A stretch of DNA of 64,000 nt from the NCBI RefSeq assembly GCF_900069005.2, contig NZ_LN831278.1, positions 526,235 to 590,234 of the forward strand. Direction: 5' to 3'. This DNA is from Paenibacillus sp. GM2 (GTDB lineage Bacteria > Bacillota > Bacilli > Paenibacillales > Paenibacillaceae). Below, piece after piece: positions 28,615-37,359 of the stretch. Positions within the stretch are counted from its first letter, which is position 1, and every line of letters begins with the position of its first letter. The translations under genes and the position numbers were made by a program. The notes under the pieces were generated by a model. It was not told the origin of the DNA and searched no databases. It saw only the letters and a list, made by a program, of their open reading frames with translations.

Positions 28615-28669
28615 GGCTCCTGATAAAAATAAGCAGCCCCCCAGCCCCCCTTGACGCCCCCTTTGGAAC

Positions 28670-28856
28670 TCTAACGAAACTACAGAACGTTATTTGCACG
28701 AAAACAGCAGCCAAAAAAATCTAACGAAACTGTGGATCGTTATTGCAGAGAAAAATAGGCTGAAAGCGACAATTTTGGCCGAATAGCGTTACCCAGTTTC
28801 GTTACAATTTCCGGCGGCTCTTTATGAGCAAAATAACGATATCCAGTTTCGTTAGA
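28670..28856. repeat. 187-bp dyad element, copy F
   Basis: Fourth tandem copy, starting 242 bases after copy E. It is followed within 35 bases by a terminator-like hairpin. Confidence 0.85.
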
Positions 28857-28889
28857 GACTCGCGTGTGAGAATCCAAGTTTTCTGATAA

Positions 28890-28913
28890 CCTGCAAATTT
28901 GCAGGCTTTTTTT
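28890..28913 (+). terminator. Orphan terminator-like hairpin
   Basis: The perfect palindrome CCTGCAAATTTGCAGG is followed by C and seven T. No gene lies within 1.7 kb upstream on this strand, so if active it would end a transcript crossing the repeat tract. The rest of 28914-29145 shows only a TATAAT at 29061-29066 before the next gene. Confidence 0.6.
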
Positions 28914-29145
28914 ATTTATAGAATCAAAATCGTTATTCAAGCACCACTGCATTCCAGCGAAACTCCCTAAAGGGGGGGACGATTCCGCTCAACAGCCGGA
29001 TACAGCGAACTCACCATTCGCGCGGCTATAAAACTTGATCCTTTATTATATGAAAACTTGTATAATATGTAGTAGCAGCTAGGTCGGGGTACGTTTGGAG
29101 ATACACGAGACTTGCGAGTGGATTTAACGTAGGGGAGATGCAGGG

Positions 29146-29868
29146 ATGAGTGAGGCAATCAACTGGAAGCATGGAGCCGTGGGACATAAATTTGTAGCCT
29201 CCTATAGTGGCGGCAAGGACAGCACCTTGGCTTTATATAAAGCGATGCAAGCGGGGGAAGCGGTGGGATTGATTATGATGCTGGAGGAGGAAGGTAAACG
29301 ATCCAGATCTCACGGCATGCCTCCTGAAATAATTCAGGCGCAAGCCGAATCCATCGCTCTGCCGATCTTTACAGCGGCTACAAGCTGGGAAGACTACGAG
29401 CGTAATTTCATGCGGCTATTGGCGGAAGCCAAGCATCAAGGAGCCGAGGTGTTGGTAACCGGAGATCTGGATGTGCCTGTCGAAGACTGCTGGCATGATC
29501 GCGTTACGAGAAATGCGGGATTAGGACTTGGCATGCCGTTATGGGAGATGGATCACCGCGACGCCGTCGAGGAGTTCATCAATCTGGGCTTTGTGACAAT
29601 GCTGGTTACTGTAAACCTGGAGCTAGGCATGAGTGAAGATGACCTGGGGCGTATTCTGACACAGGAGTATGTGGACGAATTGGTGGCCAGAGGCATTGAC
29701 CCCTGCGGCGAAGGCGGCGAGTTTCACACCACAGTCATAGACGGCCCGCTCTTCAAGCATCCGATTCCCATTCGGAAATGTGGGATTTTGAGGGACGGCA
29801 AGTATGCCTTTTTGCCATTGGAGCTTGAACAAGGGCCTCAAGATAACAACAAAAAAACCTTGCGATAA
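29146..29868 (+). CDS. Dph6-like ATP-dependent ammonia ligase (PP-loop ATPase)
   Basis: 240 residues. An N-terminal PP-loop SGGKDS (21-26) and the family hallmarks EEEGKRSRSHG (about 48-58), TGDLDVPVEDCWHDRV and CGEGGEFHT identify the diphthine-ammonia ligase family (MJ0570 type). Bacteria lack diphthamide, so the bacterial member must act on another substrate; related folds are used for cobalamin side-chain and tRNA work. The start follows AGGGGAGATGCAGGG. The last bases overlap the terminator of the convergent tRNA-Arg gene. The family is well supported; the reaction in this organism is unknown. Confidence 0.8.
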   Translation: MSEAINWKHGAVGHKFVASYSGGKDSTLALYKAMQAGEAVGLIMMLEEEGKRSRSHGMPPEIIQAQAESIALPIFTAATSWEDYERNFMRLLAEAKHQGAEVLVTGDLDVPVEDCWHDRVTRNAGLGLGMPLWEMDHRDAVEEFINLGFVTMLVTVNLELGMSEDDLGRILTQEYVDELVARGIDPCGEGGEFHTTVIDGPLFKHPIPIRKCGILRDGKYAFLPLELEQGPQDNNKKTLR

Positions 29869-29876
29869 CAAGGTTT
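29849..29876 (-). terminator. Terminator of tRNA-Arg
   Basis: On the minus strand an 8-bp stem AAACCTTG/CAAGGTTT with a 6-nt loop runs into seven T. It overlaps the last codons and stop of the Dph6-like gene. Confidence 0.75.
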
Positions 29877-29885
29877 CAATGATAG

Positions 29886-29963
29886 TGGCGCGCCACGGCG
29901 GGATTCGAACCCGCGACGCACAGTTTAGGAAACTGTCGCTCTATCCTGCTGAGCTACGGGCGC
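29886..29963 (-). tRNA. tRNA-Arg (anticodon CCT)
   Basis: The cloverleaf reads: acceptor GCGCCCG, D-stem GCTC/GAGC, anticodon stem ACAGT/ACTGT with loop TTCCTAA, T-stem GCGGG/CCCGC with loop TTCGAAT, discriminator G and an encoded CCA. The 3' acceptor strand is CGTGGCGC, 8 bases where 7 are expected; pairing is perfect only if the T (plus-strand base 29895) bulges out. Transcribed on the minus strand with its own terminator. Confidence 0.9.
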
Positions 29964-30076
29964 CTATGAAATTGTACTTTCAAGATGTCATGAAAAATCG
30001 ACATAAAGATATTATAAAATAATAATCGTAAAAAGGGAATCCGAAAATACAATTAAGCGGCAAAGGAGACGGTCTT

Positions 30077-30952
30077 ATGGGTAAAATCGCAATTACCGGT
30101 GCTACAGGACAGCTCGGAGAAATGACGATCTTCCATTTGTTGGAGCTTAACGTGTCTGCTGGAGATATGATTGCTGTGGTTCGCAATCCCGAGAAAGCCA
30201 AACCGCTGGCTGATCTGGGCCTTCAGATTCGCTATGGAAATTATGAAGATGAAGCCTCCATGCTTGCGGCCTTTGAAAATGTGGATAAGCTGCTCTTCAT
30301 CTCCAGCCCATCCTTGGATAACACCCATCGTATTGCCCAGCATGCCCGGGTCGTTGAAGCGGCGAGAGATGCAAAGGTAGGTTTTATCGCTTATACCAGC
30401 CTTGCATTTCCAGAAAAGTCCGCGTTGGGGCTGGAAAATCTTCATCTCGCGACAGAATATGCGATTCGAACGACGGGGATTCCTTATACTTTTCTGCGCA
30501 ACGGATTTTATATGGATATTCTCGTAAATCCTGGCCTGCATGGAGTGATCGAATCGGGTGAGCTCGTATCTGCCTCAGCAGGAGCCAAAGTGAACTATGT
30601 GACCCGTAATGACCTGGCACTGGCTGCGGCCAACGTATTAACCGGCTCAGGACATGAATACCAAACCTATGAACTGGCGCATCCGCATCCTTTTACGTAT
30701 GATGAGTTTGTGCAAATTTTGTCCGAGGTATCTGGTACACTGGTCAAGCATGCGGATTTAAGCTCTGAACAGGCCTATGAACGCCTCGTGGCAACCGGGA
30801 CGCCGGGAGCAGCAGCGGCGTTTATGACCCAGGCTATTTATCCCGCTATTGCTGCGGGGCAATTCAGTTTCGCATCCGAGGATTTGGTCAAGCTGATCGG
30901 GAATCGGTTCACCACGGTGAAGGCAGCACTGGAGCAGTTTATGGGGAAATAG
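30077..30952 (+). CDS. NmrA/QorB-like NAD(P)H quinone reductase
   Basis: 291 residues. The N-terminal Rossmann motif ITGATGQLG (5-13) is followed by VVRNPEKA, the NADP-preferring contact, and by GFIAYTSLAFP and YTFLRNGFY, close to E. coli QorB (YtfG). The enzyme probably reduces quinones or acts as a redox sensor in the cytoplasm. AAAGGAG lies 9 bases before the ATG. It is a single gene with a terminator shared with nrdB. Substrate not proven. Confidence 0.8.
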   Translation: MGKIAITGATGQLGEMTIFHLLELNVSAGDMIAVVRNPEKAKPLADLGLQIRYGNYEDEASMLAAFENVDKLLFISSPSLDNTHRIAQHARVVEAARDAKVGFIAYTSLAFPEKSALGLENLHLATEYAIRTTGIPYTFLRNGFYMDILVNPGLHGVIESGELVSASAGAKVNYVTRNDLALAAANVLTGSGHEYQTYELAHPHPFTYDEFVQILSEVSGTLVKHADLSSEQAYERLVATGTPGAAAAFMTQAIYPAIAAGQFSFASEDLVKLIGNRFTTVKAALEQFMGK

Positions 30953-30985
30953 GGAGGATACAGCAAATATAACTTGTATATAGTG

Positions 30986-31033
30986 AAAAGGCACAGAAGT
31001 GATCGGGATTGCCCGGTACCTCGGTGCCTTTTT
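30986..31033. terminator. Bidirectional terminator between the QorB-like gene and nrdB
   Basis: The stem AAAAGGCAC/GTGCCTTTT encloses a second GGG...CCC-containing loop. A T-run follows on the plus strand and another on the minus strand, which suits the two convergent genes. Confidence 0.8.
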
Positions 31034-31042
31034 AATCAATTC

Positions 31043-32080
31043 TTACAGATCATCAAATCCGTTGTCGTCGCCGACTTTGCCGTAGTTGCGGGATTTAGCT
31101 TCGAAGAAGTCCGTCTTTGTTGCATTGAGCGCTTCATCGGAGAATGGCTTGATCCAAGGCATGCAGTTGACATCAACGCCTTCGTATGCTTTGTCCAGCC
31201 CCATCAATTTAAGGCGTTTATTGGCGATGTATTTGATGTAATCGGACAATTCGTTCAGGTCGATGCCTCGTACCTGCTTGAGCGTATAATGCGCCCAGTT
31301 GGTCTCGAGCTCAACCGCACGGTTAATTGTGCCATAGACATAATCCATATTTTCCGGAGTATGCAGTTCCGGATAATCGGTGAGCAGCTGCTTGAATACT
31401 TCGGCGAAGAAGTAGCAGTGCTGGTTCTCATCGCGTTGGATATAGGAGATCATCTGACTGGTTCCCATCATCTTCTGATCGCGAGCCAGGTTATAGAAGA
31501 AGGCAAAGGTACTGTAGAAGAAAATGCCTTCCAAAATCAAGTCGGCTACCAGCGCCTCAAAGAAGGTTTGAGGTGTCTGTTCGTTGCGGAAGTTCTGATA
31601 GATCTCGGAGATGAACGTATTGCGGTCCAGCAGTACCGGATCATGCTTCCAATATTCAAAAATCTCCTTCTGCTCCTGATCGGATACGAGAGAGGACAAT
31701 ACATAGGAATAGGATTGGTTATGCACAACCTCTTGCTGGGCGATGACTGCCGCGATCGCTTCCAGGGAAGAATCGGTTAAATAGCGCTTCACATCGCCGA
31801 CGAACATCGTCTGCATCGAATCAAGCACGGCTAAGAGGCCGATGTTGATCTTGAAGGTGCGCTGTTCCTCAGGCTCAAGCAGCGGGAACTGCTGGGCATC
31901 TTTACTCATCGGGATTTCATCGGCAATCCAGTAATTGAGCAGCAGCACCTTGTACAGCTTATACATATGCGGCATACGGATGTCGTCCCAGTTCACAATA
32001 CCGGAGCATTCGCCATTAATGATACGGGTTGATTTGTTGGGAGCCTTAGTGTTAAAGATCTCCTGTAATTGCAGTGTCAT
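31043..32080 (-). CDS. nrdB: Class I ribonucleotide reductase beta subunit
   Basis: 345 residues. The diiron and radical residues of class Ia enzymes are present: Asp in AVLDSMQ, then E-V-V-H-N-Q-S-Y, where Glu, His and the radical Tyr have the E. coli 115/118/122 spacing, followed by a second ligand set (LILEGIFF, and Glu/His in RDENQH). It reduces ribonucleotides aerobically together with NrdA. It follows nrdA by 56 bases in the nrdD-G-A-B order and has GGAG before the ATG. A terminator follows. The call is secure. Confidence 0.93.
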   Translation of the reverse strand: MTLQLQEIFNTKAPNKSTRIINGECSGIVNWDDIRMPHMYKLYKVLLLNYWIADEIPMSKDAQQFPLLEPEEQRTFKINIGLLAVLDSMQTMFVGDVKRYLTDSSLEAIAAVIAQQEVVHNQSYSYVLSSLVSDQEQKEIFEYWKHDPVLLDRNTFISEIYQNFRNEQTPQTFFEALVADLILEGIFFYSTFAFFYNLARDQKMMGTSQMISYIQRDENQHCYFFAEVFKQLLTDYPELHTPENMDYVYGTINRAVELETNWAHYTLKQVRGIDLNELSDYIKYIANKRLKLMGLDKAYEGVDVNCMPWIKPFSDEALNATKTDFFEAKSRNYGKVGDDNGFDDL

Positions 32081-32136
32081 TTAGTCCATCTCCTAATATT
32101 AATAATCTTGCAAATCTATCAGTATCAAAAATAGGA

Positions 32137-34470
32137 TTATGATGCGCAGGATTCGCACTCTTCAATAGTCAATGCACGGCTGCGGACATAATAAGTTGTC
32201 TTGATGCCAGCCTTCCAGGCATGCAGATGCAGCTCCAGGAATTCGGTTGCTTTGATGTCCGGGCGCACATAAAGGTTGAAACTTTGCGCCTGGTCGATAT
32301 GGCGTTGACGGGCGCTGGCCATATTGATGGACCAGTGCTGATCGATCATGAACGCGGTCTTGTAATACCAGATCGTCTTCTCGGACAGGTCCGGAGCCGG
32401 GTTCGCGACTTTATAGGTTGTTTTCTCTTCATAGGAAAGAAGTTCATAAAGCGGATCGATGCTGGCGGTAGAGCCGGCGATGATTGAGGTCGATCCGTTA
32501 GGCGCGATAGCAAACATCCAGGCGTTGCGTACGCCGTTCTCATGGACTTGTCCCATCAGCTCTTTCCATTGCTCTGTTGTTACGAATTTGCCTTCACGCG
32601 AACCGTCAACATAACCACGGGAAGTAAAGTAATGTCCGTTATCCCAGTCCGAGCCTGTAAACTTCGGATAGCGGCCTTTTTCAATCGCCAGTTCCATACT
32701 TGATCTGATCAGCAGGTAGTTGATCTTCTCATATAGAGCATCGTTATATTGTACAGCCTCCTCGGATTCCCAGCGGATGCCCTCAAGTGCGAGCAGATGG
32801 TGCAAACCGAAGGTACCCAGCCCGATAGCACGGTATTGGCTGTTGGTATATTGTGCTTGAAGCACCTCAATATTATTAATGTCAATGACGTTATCCAGCA
32901 TACGTGTCTGAATCGGTACGAGACGATCCAGGACTCCGGCAGGTACAGCACGTGCCAGGTGGATCGAGTTCAGGTTGCAGACAACGAAATCGCCAGGAAT
33001 TTTAGAGATGACGATCCGGGTCTGGCCATCTTTGGTTACGAGTTCCTCTTGCTCAACGACTGTTGGCGATTGGTTCTGCATAATCTCCGTACATAGATTG
33101 GAGGAGTAGACCATACCGTGGTTCCGGTTCGGATTCGCACGGTTGACGGTATCGCGATAGAACATGTAAGGTGTTCCCGTCTCCAGCTGCGACTTCATAA
33201 TTCGCTTCATAATGTCAATGGCCGGCATTGTGATCCGGGACAGGGTGGGGTGATCCACTGCTTCTTGATATTTCTCGCGGAATTCGCCCTTGCCGACTTC
33301 CTCATCATAGAAATCCTCCAAGCCCAGCGGACGTCCGTTTGCGTCCTTCCAGCCCATCGTCTTCTTCACTTCATGCGGGCAGAACAGATTCCACTCACCC
33401 CGGTTCTCTACAGCCTCCATGAACAAGTCAGGCAGACATACGCCATGGAAAATATCATGCGCGCGCATCCGCTCATCCCCGTTGTTAAGCTTCAGGTCGA
33501 GGAAGGAGAGAATATCTTTATGAAATACGTCAAGGTAGACGGCGATTGCGCCTTTGCGCGTGCCAAGCTGGTCTACGCTGACCGCGGTGTTGTTAAGCTG
33601 GCGAATCCAGGGGATGACGCCAGAGCTTGTGTTCTTGTGGCCGCGGATATCTGATCCACGGGCCCGGACTTTGCCGAGATAGACACCGATTCCGCCGCCC
33701 ATCTTGCTGAGGCGAGCCACATCGGTATTGGAGTCGAAGATCCCTTCGAGGGAATCGTCAACCGTATCGATGAAGCAGCTGGAGAGCTGCCCGGCTACCT
33801 TCTTGCCGGCATTGGACATCGTTGGCGTTGCCGCGGTCATGTAAATATGGCTCATCGCCCAGTAGGCTTCTTTGACAAGCTCCATCCGTCTCTCTGCCGG
33901 TTCTTTATGCATCAAGTACATGGCAATGACCATGTAGCGTTCTTGCGGCAGCTCCATGGTGCGACCTTCAAAGTCAGCAGCCAGATAACGCTCGGATAGC
34001 GTAAGCAGCCCGATATAGTCGAACAGTAAATCACAGGATGGGTCAATTACCTCTCCAAGCTCGTCGATTTGTTCTTTAGTATAGTACTCTAGCAATTCTT
34101 CACGATAGATACCGCTCTTGCATAGGTCGGAGATCAGATGGTAGAACGAACCGTAAGGCTGATCCGGATAAGATTTATAGCGGCGGTTCACGGCGGCCTT
34201 CTTATACAGGGATGTCAGCAGGGCGCGGGCAGCGGCGAATTTCCACTCCGGCTCTTCCTTGGTCACGAGCTCAAGCGCAGACATCGTAAATGCACTGCTG
34301 ATCTCCTCTCCGGTAACGACATCGCGTCTCAATTTGGATTGCACACCGCGCAGCAGGCGCTCCTTATCGATTTTGTTCAAGCCCTCCAGAATACGGTCGG
34401 CGTAGATGCCCAGACGCTCGCTGTCGAACGCCAGTTGGCGGTTATTAGGTTTGGTTACAAATGATGGCAT
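32137..34470 (-). CDS. nrdA: Class I ribonucleotide reductase alpha subunit
   Basis: 777 residues from the ATG at 34470, chosen over upstream in-frame codons because GAGG lies 8 bases before it and the product then begins MPSFVTK. The barrel-domain segments AATPTMSNAG, SCFIDTVDDS, GGGIGVYLG and the active-site NLCTEI are present, as is the C-terminal redox pair CESC at the very end. No obvious N-terminal ATP-cone is seen. It forms the aerobic enzyme with NrdB. A CRP/FNR-type box lies in the 200-base gap upstream, so it may also have its own promoter in addition to read-through from nrdDG. Confidence 0.93.
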   Translation of the reverse strand: MPSFVTKPNNRQLAFDSERLGIYADRILEGLNKIDKERLLRGVQSKLRRDVVTGEEISSAFTMSALELVTKEEPEWKFAAARALLTSLYKKAAVNRRYKSYPDQPYGSFYHLISDLCKSGIYREELLEYYTKEQIDELGEVIDPSCDLLFDYIGLLTLSERYLAADFEGRTMELPQERYMVIAMYLMHKEPAERRMELVKEAYWAMSHIYMTAATPTMSNAGKKVAGQLSSCFIDTVDDSLEGIFDSNTDVARLSKMGGGIGVYLGKVRARGSDIRGHKNTSSGVIPWIRQLNNTAVSVDQLGTRKGAIAVYLDVFHKDILSFLDLKLNNGDERMRAHDIFHGVCLPDLFMEAVENRGEWNLFCPHEVKKTMGWKDANGRPLGLEDFYDEEVGKGEFREKYQEAVDHPTLSRITMPAIDIMKRIMKSQLETGTPYMFYRDTVNRANPNRNHGMVYSSNLCTEIMQNQSPTVVEQEELVTKDGQTRIVISKIPGDFVVCNLNSIHLARAVPAGVLDRLVPIQTRMLDNVIDINNIEVLQAQYTNSQYRAIGLGTFGLHHLLALEGIRWESEEAVQYNDALYEKINYLLIRSSMELAIEKGRYPKFTGSDWDNGHYFTSRGYVDGSREGKFVTTEQWKELMGQVHENGVRNAWMFAIAPNGSTSIIAGSTASIDPLYELLSYEEKTTYKVANPAPDLSEKTIWYYKTAFMIDQHWSINMASARQRHIDQAQSFNLYVRPDIKATEFLELHLHAWKAGIKTTYYVRSRALTIEECESCAS

Positions 34471-34623
34471 GGAATATCCTCGCTTTCGTGATATAAGATC
34501 AGGCAGCAGCCAAAGCTGTGCGAAACTACAAAACTTGTTATTTAAAATTGCAAATAAACAGCGAAAAAAAGGGGCGCTGAGAGAGTATGTCGCGCCGGTT
34601 GGTATATATTTCACCATATTCAC

Positions 34624-34639
34624 TGTGAGAAACATCACA
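34624..34639. promoter_or_regulatory. CRP/FNR-type box between nrdG and nrdA
   Basis: TGTGA-GAAACA-TCACA is a perfect match to the TGTGA-N6-TCACA consensus. A TATATA candidate -10 lies on the minus strand at 34603-34608. The site suggests separate oxygen or redox control of nrdAB inside the nrd operon. A chance match cannot be excluded. Confidence 0.55.
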
Positions 34640-34669
34640 GATTATCAATTATACAAGAAACGAGGTAGG

Positions 34670-35188
34670 CTAGAAAGAGTACAAGGGTTCCCAATCTATA
34701 ACTTTTTGGGCTGCCAAGCTCTCTGGAATCCTTATAATACGCTGGTTAGAGCTGCCTCGATAGAGCAGAGAGGGGTCCCTTAAATTTTTTATAAATCTTC
34801 CATCGACAAGAACATCACAGCGTTCCAGCAGGCCAAATTCCGGGGTACCCGGCATCGCCAGCAGTTCTTCAAATGTATATCCTGTATATATCCAGATCGG
34901 AACCGGGCCAGCTTCCTGGCGCAATCGATCGATGAAATCATTGACCTCTTCAGCAGAGAAAAAGGGATCGCCGCCAAGAATAGAGACTCCGCTTAATAGA
35001 GGGTTATTTTTAATATCCGAGATAATCTCTACCTGCCGTTCTTCTGTAAATGGTTCTCCATAATTGAAGTTCCACGTAGCCGGGCTGAAGCAGCCCGGAC
35101 AACGGTGGCGGCATCCGCTGATGAAGATGGAGGCGCGCAGGCCTTCGCCTTCATTTATTGATTCCGGGTAATAACCGCAGATGTTCAT
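34670..35188 (-). CDS. nrdG: Anaerobic ribonucleotide reductase activating protein
   Basis: 172 residues with the radical-SAM cluster motif CRHRCPGC (CxxxCxxC) near residues 26-33 and GGDPFF in the SAM-binding region. It installs the glycyl radical on NrdD anaerobically. The start overlaps the nrdD stop by 4 bases. Length and motifs are standard. Confidence 0.93.
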   Translation of the reverse strand: MNICGYYPESINEGEGLRASIFISGCRHRCPGCFSPATWNFNYGEPFTEERQVEIISDIKNNPLLSGVSILGGDPFFSAEEVNDFIDRLRQEAGPVPIWIYTGYTFEELLAMPGTPEFGLLERCDVLVDGRFIKNLRDPSLLYRGSSNQRIIRIPESLAAQKVIDWEPLYSF

Positions 35189-37161
35189 ATCCCGTGTTTC
35201 ACCCGATCCCGAACCTCTGCCTGTTTAGCGGCGTTGAAGCGGGTCTGATAGTCTCCGGTCAAGTAGCCTGTTACCCGGCGCAGGCGACGGATATGCACAT
35301 CATTCTCATGCTGACCGCAGGAAGGGCAGGTAGCTCCGATAATCCCCTCATAGCCGCAGGATGTGCAGCGGTCAATCGGATGGTTAATGCTGAAATAGCT
35401 AACTTGCTTGGATAACGCAAATTTTACAATGTTGATGAATGCAGCCGGATTATTGCGAGCATTCCCATCCAGCTCGATATAAGAGATAGCGCCGGCGTTG
35501 CAAAGATCATGGAACGGGGCTTCCAACTCAATTTTCTTCGCTGCACTTATGGTATAGTACACCGGGATGTGGAACGAATTGGTATAGTATTCACGGTCTA
35601 CAATTTCGGCCACCTTGCCGTACACAGCCCGGTCACGCTTGGTGAATTTGCCGGACAGCCCTTCGGCAGGCGTTGCGAACAGCGTAATATTCAGATTGTG
35701 GCGCTCACTCTGCTCGTCGCAATATTTGCGCATATAAGAGATCAGGTCATAAGCTTTGCGATATACTTCCTCATCTTCGCCATGGTGCTTGCCGTACAAT
35801 GCCTTCATGCATTCCGCGAGCCCGATGAATCCGATCGACAGGCTGCCGTGCTTGAGCAGGTCTCCAACCTGATCGTCAGGGGCGAGCTGCTCGCCACCTT
35901 CCCAGACGCCTTCGCGCATCATGAAATCGGAAGCTTTGGCCTTTTGGCGAGACTGAATCTCGAAGCGGTGCAGCAAGCCATCCGTTGCGATATCCATATA
36001 ATGCTTCAGCTCGCGGTAGAAGCCGCGCTCATCGGCCTTTTTGCGCCGTCCCAGCGCGATACCGTGCTCCAGTCCAAGCTTGACGAGATTAATTGTATTA
36101 AAGGACAGATTGCCTTTGCCAGACAGATGGTTGCGTCCCAAGCGGTCGCTTAATACGCGAGTGCGGCATCCCATGGTTGCAAATTCCGTATCCGGATTGG
36201 TGGGGTCATAGTATTGCAGGTTGAGCGGCGCATCCAGGTTAGCGAAGTTGGGATACAGTCGTTTGGCCGAGCATTCTGCGGCCATCAGGAATAGATGATA
36301 GTTCGGATCTTCTTTATCCTGATTGATCCCTTGTTTGCATTTGAAAATTTGGATCGGGAAGACCGGTGTCTCACCGCTGCCCAGACCGCGCATCGTCGCC
36401 TTCAGCAGGGATTGGATGACCAATTGTCCCTCCGGAGAGGTGCAGGTCCCATAGTTGATGCTGGTGAACGGGATTTGTCCGCCCGCCCGGCTCGACATCG
36501 TATTCAAGTTATGAATCAGGCTCTCCGCAGCCTGTAAAGTTTCTGATTCGGTCTCCTTGGAGGCATATTTGAAAGTTCTCGGATATTGCTCCTGAAGGTC
36601 GCTGCGACTCATGGAGATTTCACCCAGGTCCGCCGCCTCGTCTCCTTCTTCAAAGTAGCCAAGCCCTTTGCGGAAATACTTCGCGAACGACTTCCTTACA
36701 TAAGGGGCCAGATCGTGATCCAGTTTATTGGAGGAGACGCCGCCATACTGGGCATTTTGCTGGGATTGGAAAATGATCGCCACCAGCGCCATGGCTGTCA
36801 TGATCGAATTAGGCGGACGAACGCTGCCATTTCCGGTGTTAAAGCCTTGAGCGAGCAGTTTATCAAATGGAATGAAGATGCAGTTCGTCGTGCCGATGGC
36901 ATATTGATCCAGGTCATGCACATAGACGATATTGTCTTGAATAGCTTGTACCAGATGGTTAGGCATCACAAAGTGATTCGCATACCATTTGGCGTACTCA
37001 CTGCCAAATTTGCTCATTTTGCCGGAGAAGCTCTCGCCGTTCAGGTTTGCATTCTCGCGCAGTGCATCCAGGTTGGAGCTGGCAACAATTTCTTCCCCTA
37101 AATGAATCACCTCATCCAGCATTTGCTCCTGATCCGTATAAATTCGATTTAATAAAGCCAT
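35185..37161 (-). CDS. nrdD: Anaerobic class III ribonucleotide reductase
   Basis: 658 residues from the ATG at 37161 behind GAGGGGAGC; an upstream in-frame codon is rejected for lack of such a site. The C-terminus carries the zinc cysteines CTSCG...CPSCG and the glycyl radical loop RVTGYLTG, followed by the usual FNAAKQ stretch. The N-terminus lacks an ATP-cone, making the protein shorter than the E. coli enzyme. It is first in nrdDGAB, directly after the terminator of a cobalamin riboswitch. Confidence 0.93.
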   Translation of the reverse strand: MALLNRIYTDQEQMLDEVIHLGEEIVASSNLDALRENANLNGESFSGKMSKFGSEYAKWYANHFVMPNHLVQAIQDNIVYVHDLDQYAIGTTNCIFIPFDKLLAQGFNTGNGSVRPPNSIMTAMALVAIIFQSQQNAQYGGVSSNKLDHDLAPYVRKSFAKYFRKGLGYFEEGDEAADLGEISMSRSDLQEQYPRTFKYASKETESETLQAAESLIHNLNTMSSRAGGQIPFTSINYGTCTSPEGQLVIQSLLKATMRGLGSGETPVFPIQIFKCKQGINQDKEDPNYHLFLMAAECSAKRLYPNFANLDAPLNLQYYDPTNPDTEFATMGCRTRVLSDRLGRNHLSGKGNLSFNTINLVKLGLEHGIALGRRKKADERGFYRELKHYMDIATDGLLHRFEIQSRQKAKASDFMMREGVWEGGEQLAPDDQVGDLLKHGSLSIGFIGLAECMKALYGKHHGEDEEVYRKAYDLISYMRKYCDEQSERHNLNITLFATPAEGLSGKFTKRDRAVYGKVAEIVDREYYTNSFHIPVYYTISAAKKIELEAPFHDLCNAGAISYIELDGNARNNPAAFINIVKFALSKQVSYFSINHPIDRCTSCGYEGIIGATCPSCGQHENDVHIRRLRRVTGYLTGDYQTRFNAAKQAEVRDRVKHGI

Positions 37162-37203
37162 AACTAAGTGCTCCCCTCTAATTACTAGACATTCTAGACA
37201 TAT

Positions 37204-37240
37204 AAAAAGCATTTCCAACCTGCTTGAAGGTCGAAAATGC
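37204..37240 (-). terminator. Riboswitch-controlled terminator before nrdD
   Basis: On the minus strand a 13-bp stem (G-U pairs allowed), starting GCATTTTCGACCT, has the 6-nt loop TCAAGC and is followed by TTTTTAT. It ends about 40 bases before the nrdD ATG, where it would cut off nrdDGAB when the cobalamin aptamer is occupied. Confidence 0.8.
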
Positions 37241-37359
37241 CCGATTGCGCTCCATCAAACACAGTACTCCTGTGCTCGGATAGTGTATAGCTGAAATAGT
37301 ATGTAGCAGCTGCAAGCGGACACCTGCCTGATTCCTCGCAGGTCATTAGCGGTGTCATT

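Noticed and set aside
27100..28860. Repeat array considered as CRISPR
   Set aside because: Units are 187 bases with conserved spacers, and the left part has 10-base units. There are no short identical repeats with unique spacers and no cas genes.
28013..28952. Repeated minus-strand frames of about 66-70 codons in the 187-bp elements
   Set aside because: They arise from the repeat itself, lack consistent ribosome binding sites and differ in frame integrity between copies.
37280..37305. Tandem ATAGTGTATA / ATAGTATGTA considered as NrdR boxes before nrdD
   Set aside because: The repeats are 16 bases apart, not the about 31 bases expected between NrdR box centres, and match the consensus only partly.
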